From: Heyndrickxia camelliae
Lineage (GTDB): Bacteria; Bacillota; Bacilli; Bacillales; Bacillaceae_C
DNA length: 64,000 nucleotides
Assembly: GCF_002844575.1 (NCBI RefSeq)
Contig: NZ_PIQO01000004.1
Location: 62,001 to 126,000, forward strand
Reading direction: 5' to 3'
The position numbers were made by a program, and so were the translations under genes. Under the pieces are notes generated by a model. That model searched no databases and was not told the origin of the DNA. It saw only the letters and a program-made list of their open reading frames with translations. Positions 63,022 to 64,000 of the stretch are shown here, in pieces (position 1 is the stretch's first letter; each line of letters starts with the position of its first letter).

Positions 63022-64000
63022 ATGAAAGCTATATCTGTTTGTTTATTTGAAATGAAAAGGACTTTAAGCAAACCATCCGCATATATATTAATGCTCGTCA
63101 TGCCGATTATTTTCACCTTACTATTCGGTAGTATTTTTGGAAATGCTTCTTCGCAAACACTTACACTAGCAGTGGTAGATAAAGATAAAAGTCATTTATC
63201 AGAAGCCCTAATAAACCGCCTGCATCAAGATTCCACTTTAAAACTGAAAGAAAGTAATGAAAGGACATCTAATGAACTATTGAAGAATCACAAATTGGAT
63301 GGGGTTATCACGATTGAGCAAGGCTTCCAGGAGCAGTTAGCAAGTTCTCTAAGTCCAAAAATTTACTTCCAGCATCAACCTGGTTCACCAAGTACGAGTA
63401 TGGTCAAACAATCGTTGAATCAAGAAATCAATAGAATGAAATTACAAGTTATTGCAGCAGTAGAATGGAGCAAGTCGAGTAAGGACATCGATTGGTCAAG
63501 TATGTTTGATAAAATATCGAAATCGGAAGGCCAAACAAATAAATACACTACAGTCGTATCCGCTAATAATCAGAAGAAAACTTTAAGTGGGTTATCCTAC
63601 AGCTCTGCAGGATTTTCCATTATGTTTGTCATGTTTATGATGATGTCTGTCACAGGTGTTATTATTGAAGCAAAAAACACAGGTGTGTGGTCAAGATTAT
63701 TAACCACTTCTATAACAAAATCCGAGCTTTTATTAGGTTATTTATTATCATTCTTTCTAATTGGTTGGGTTCAGTTCGCAATATTAATGGTCTTTTCCTC
63801 GATTGTCTTTCATGTAGTATGGGGAAACATTGTTGGATTAATCGTACTCATTTCTGCATTATTATTATGTGTGGTAGGACTCGGTTTAGCGATTGCGAGC
63901 ATGGTTAAAACAACTGAGCAACAAACTGCTATTGGTTCTTTAATCATCGTTTCTACCTGTATGCTTGGGGGAGTTTATTGGCCGCTTAGTGTAGTTCCTA
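63022..64000 (+). CDS. lnrN: ABC-2 exporter permease (LnrN-like), partial
   Basis: A second ABC-2 permease that runs off the window after about 326 residues, without a stop. It begins MKAISVCLFEMKRTLSKPSA, has a first helix (about 23-43), an external domain, and C-terminal helices from residue 195 onward; a GGVYWPLSVVP segment ends the visible part. AAAGGAG precedes ATG 63022 by eight bases; ATG 63016 is too close. It pairs with lnrM to form the exporter. Confidence 0.85.
   Translation, partial: MKAISVCLFEMKRTLSKPSAYILMLVMPIIFTLLFGSIFGNASSQTLTLAVVDKDKSHLSEALINRLHQDSTLKLKESNERTSNELLKNHKLDGVITIEQGFQEQLASSLSPKIYFQHQPGSPSTSMVKQSLNQEINRMKLQVIAAVEWSKSSKDIDWSSMFDKISKSEGQTNKYTTVVSANNQKKTLSGLSYSSAGFSIMFVMFMMMSVTGVIIEAKNTGVWSRLLTTSITKSELLLGYLLSFFLIGWVQFAILMVFSSIVFHVVWGNIVGLIVLISALLLCVVGLGLAIASMVKTTEQQTAIGSLIIVSTCMLGGVYWPLSVVP

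Noticed and set aside
1-64000. CRISPR arrays, tRNA/rRNA genes, prophage or intact insertion sequences
   Set aside because: No regularly spaced repeats, no tRNA- or rRNA-like sequence and no complete transposase or phage genes were found on reading both strands.

Overview
The window looks like a chromosomal segment of a low-GC Gram-positive, spore-former-type Bacillaceae (Bacillus sensu lato). The evidence is an AT-rich composition, strong AAGGAGG-type ribosome binding sites, frequent TTG/GTG starts, sigma-A promoters, U-tailed terminators, and genes closely resembling Bacillus subtilis families (rbsRKDACB, yeeI, yurR, niaP, eps genes, tcyABC, lnrJKLMN). I saw no rRNA, tRNA, CRISPR array, prophage or intact insertion sequence.

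Layout. 0.2-7 kb: a metallo-beta-lactamase-fold hydrolase, then a complete ribose operon rbsR-K-D-A-C-B behind a promoter with a perfect CcpA cre. 7-8.1 kb: a decayed patch holding a broken glyoxalase-fold gene and a deleted IS1595-type transposase remnant. 8.1-20.8 kb: scattered housekeeping and accessory genes (four MFS transporters, a MarR regulator, a HAD phosphatase, YeeI, a YurR-type oxidase, an orphan PAS histidine kinase, MsrA). Between them, near 13.7-14.2 kb, a Fur box sits between two divergent promoters that face a small C-rich hairpin RNA, a 29-residue membrane peptide and a second possible RNA.

21-37.5 kb: a 16 kb exopolysaccharide operon of 15 genes, all on the plus strand. It starts with a structured leader RNA resembling EAR/epsC RNA and a 23-bp perfect terminator stem, and then encodes EpsC-type dehydratase, phosphoglycosyl transferase, aminotransferase, Wzz/tyrosine kinase/phosphatase regulators, Wzy-like polymerase, MurJ-like flippase and two glycosyltransferases. 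Its tail is a FemAB/GNAT-like protein, a PLP decarboxylase-fold protein, an ATP-grasp ligase and a second FemAB-like protein, which together suggest that the polysaccharide is decorated with an amino acid.

37.6-46.2 kb: an EamA exporter, two copies of a type I toxin-antitoxin cassette (32-residue holin-like toxins, each with an antisense promoter), small proteins, a TetR regulator followed by an orphan TnpC-like protein, a cystine ABC importer (tcyABC) and Dps. 46.4-51.1 kb: an argininosuccinate-lyase-family enzyme joined to a CUT1 ABC importer that lacks its own ATPase. 51.1-58.1 kb: a broken Nudix gene, glutathione peroxidase with a PerR-like box, ProC, MntH with an MntR box, a MaoC-type hydratase pair, a flavin reductase and an ArsP-like permease. 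58.2-64 kb: a gamma-glutamylcyclotransferase-fold protein coupled to a linearmycin-resistance-like lnrJKLMN set; the last permease runs off the window.

The most interesting material is the EPS leader RNA with the amino-acid module, the paired type I toxin cassettes and the Fur-controlled divergent small-RNA locus.
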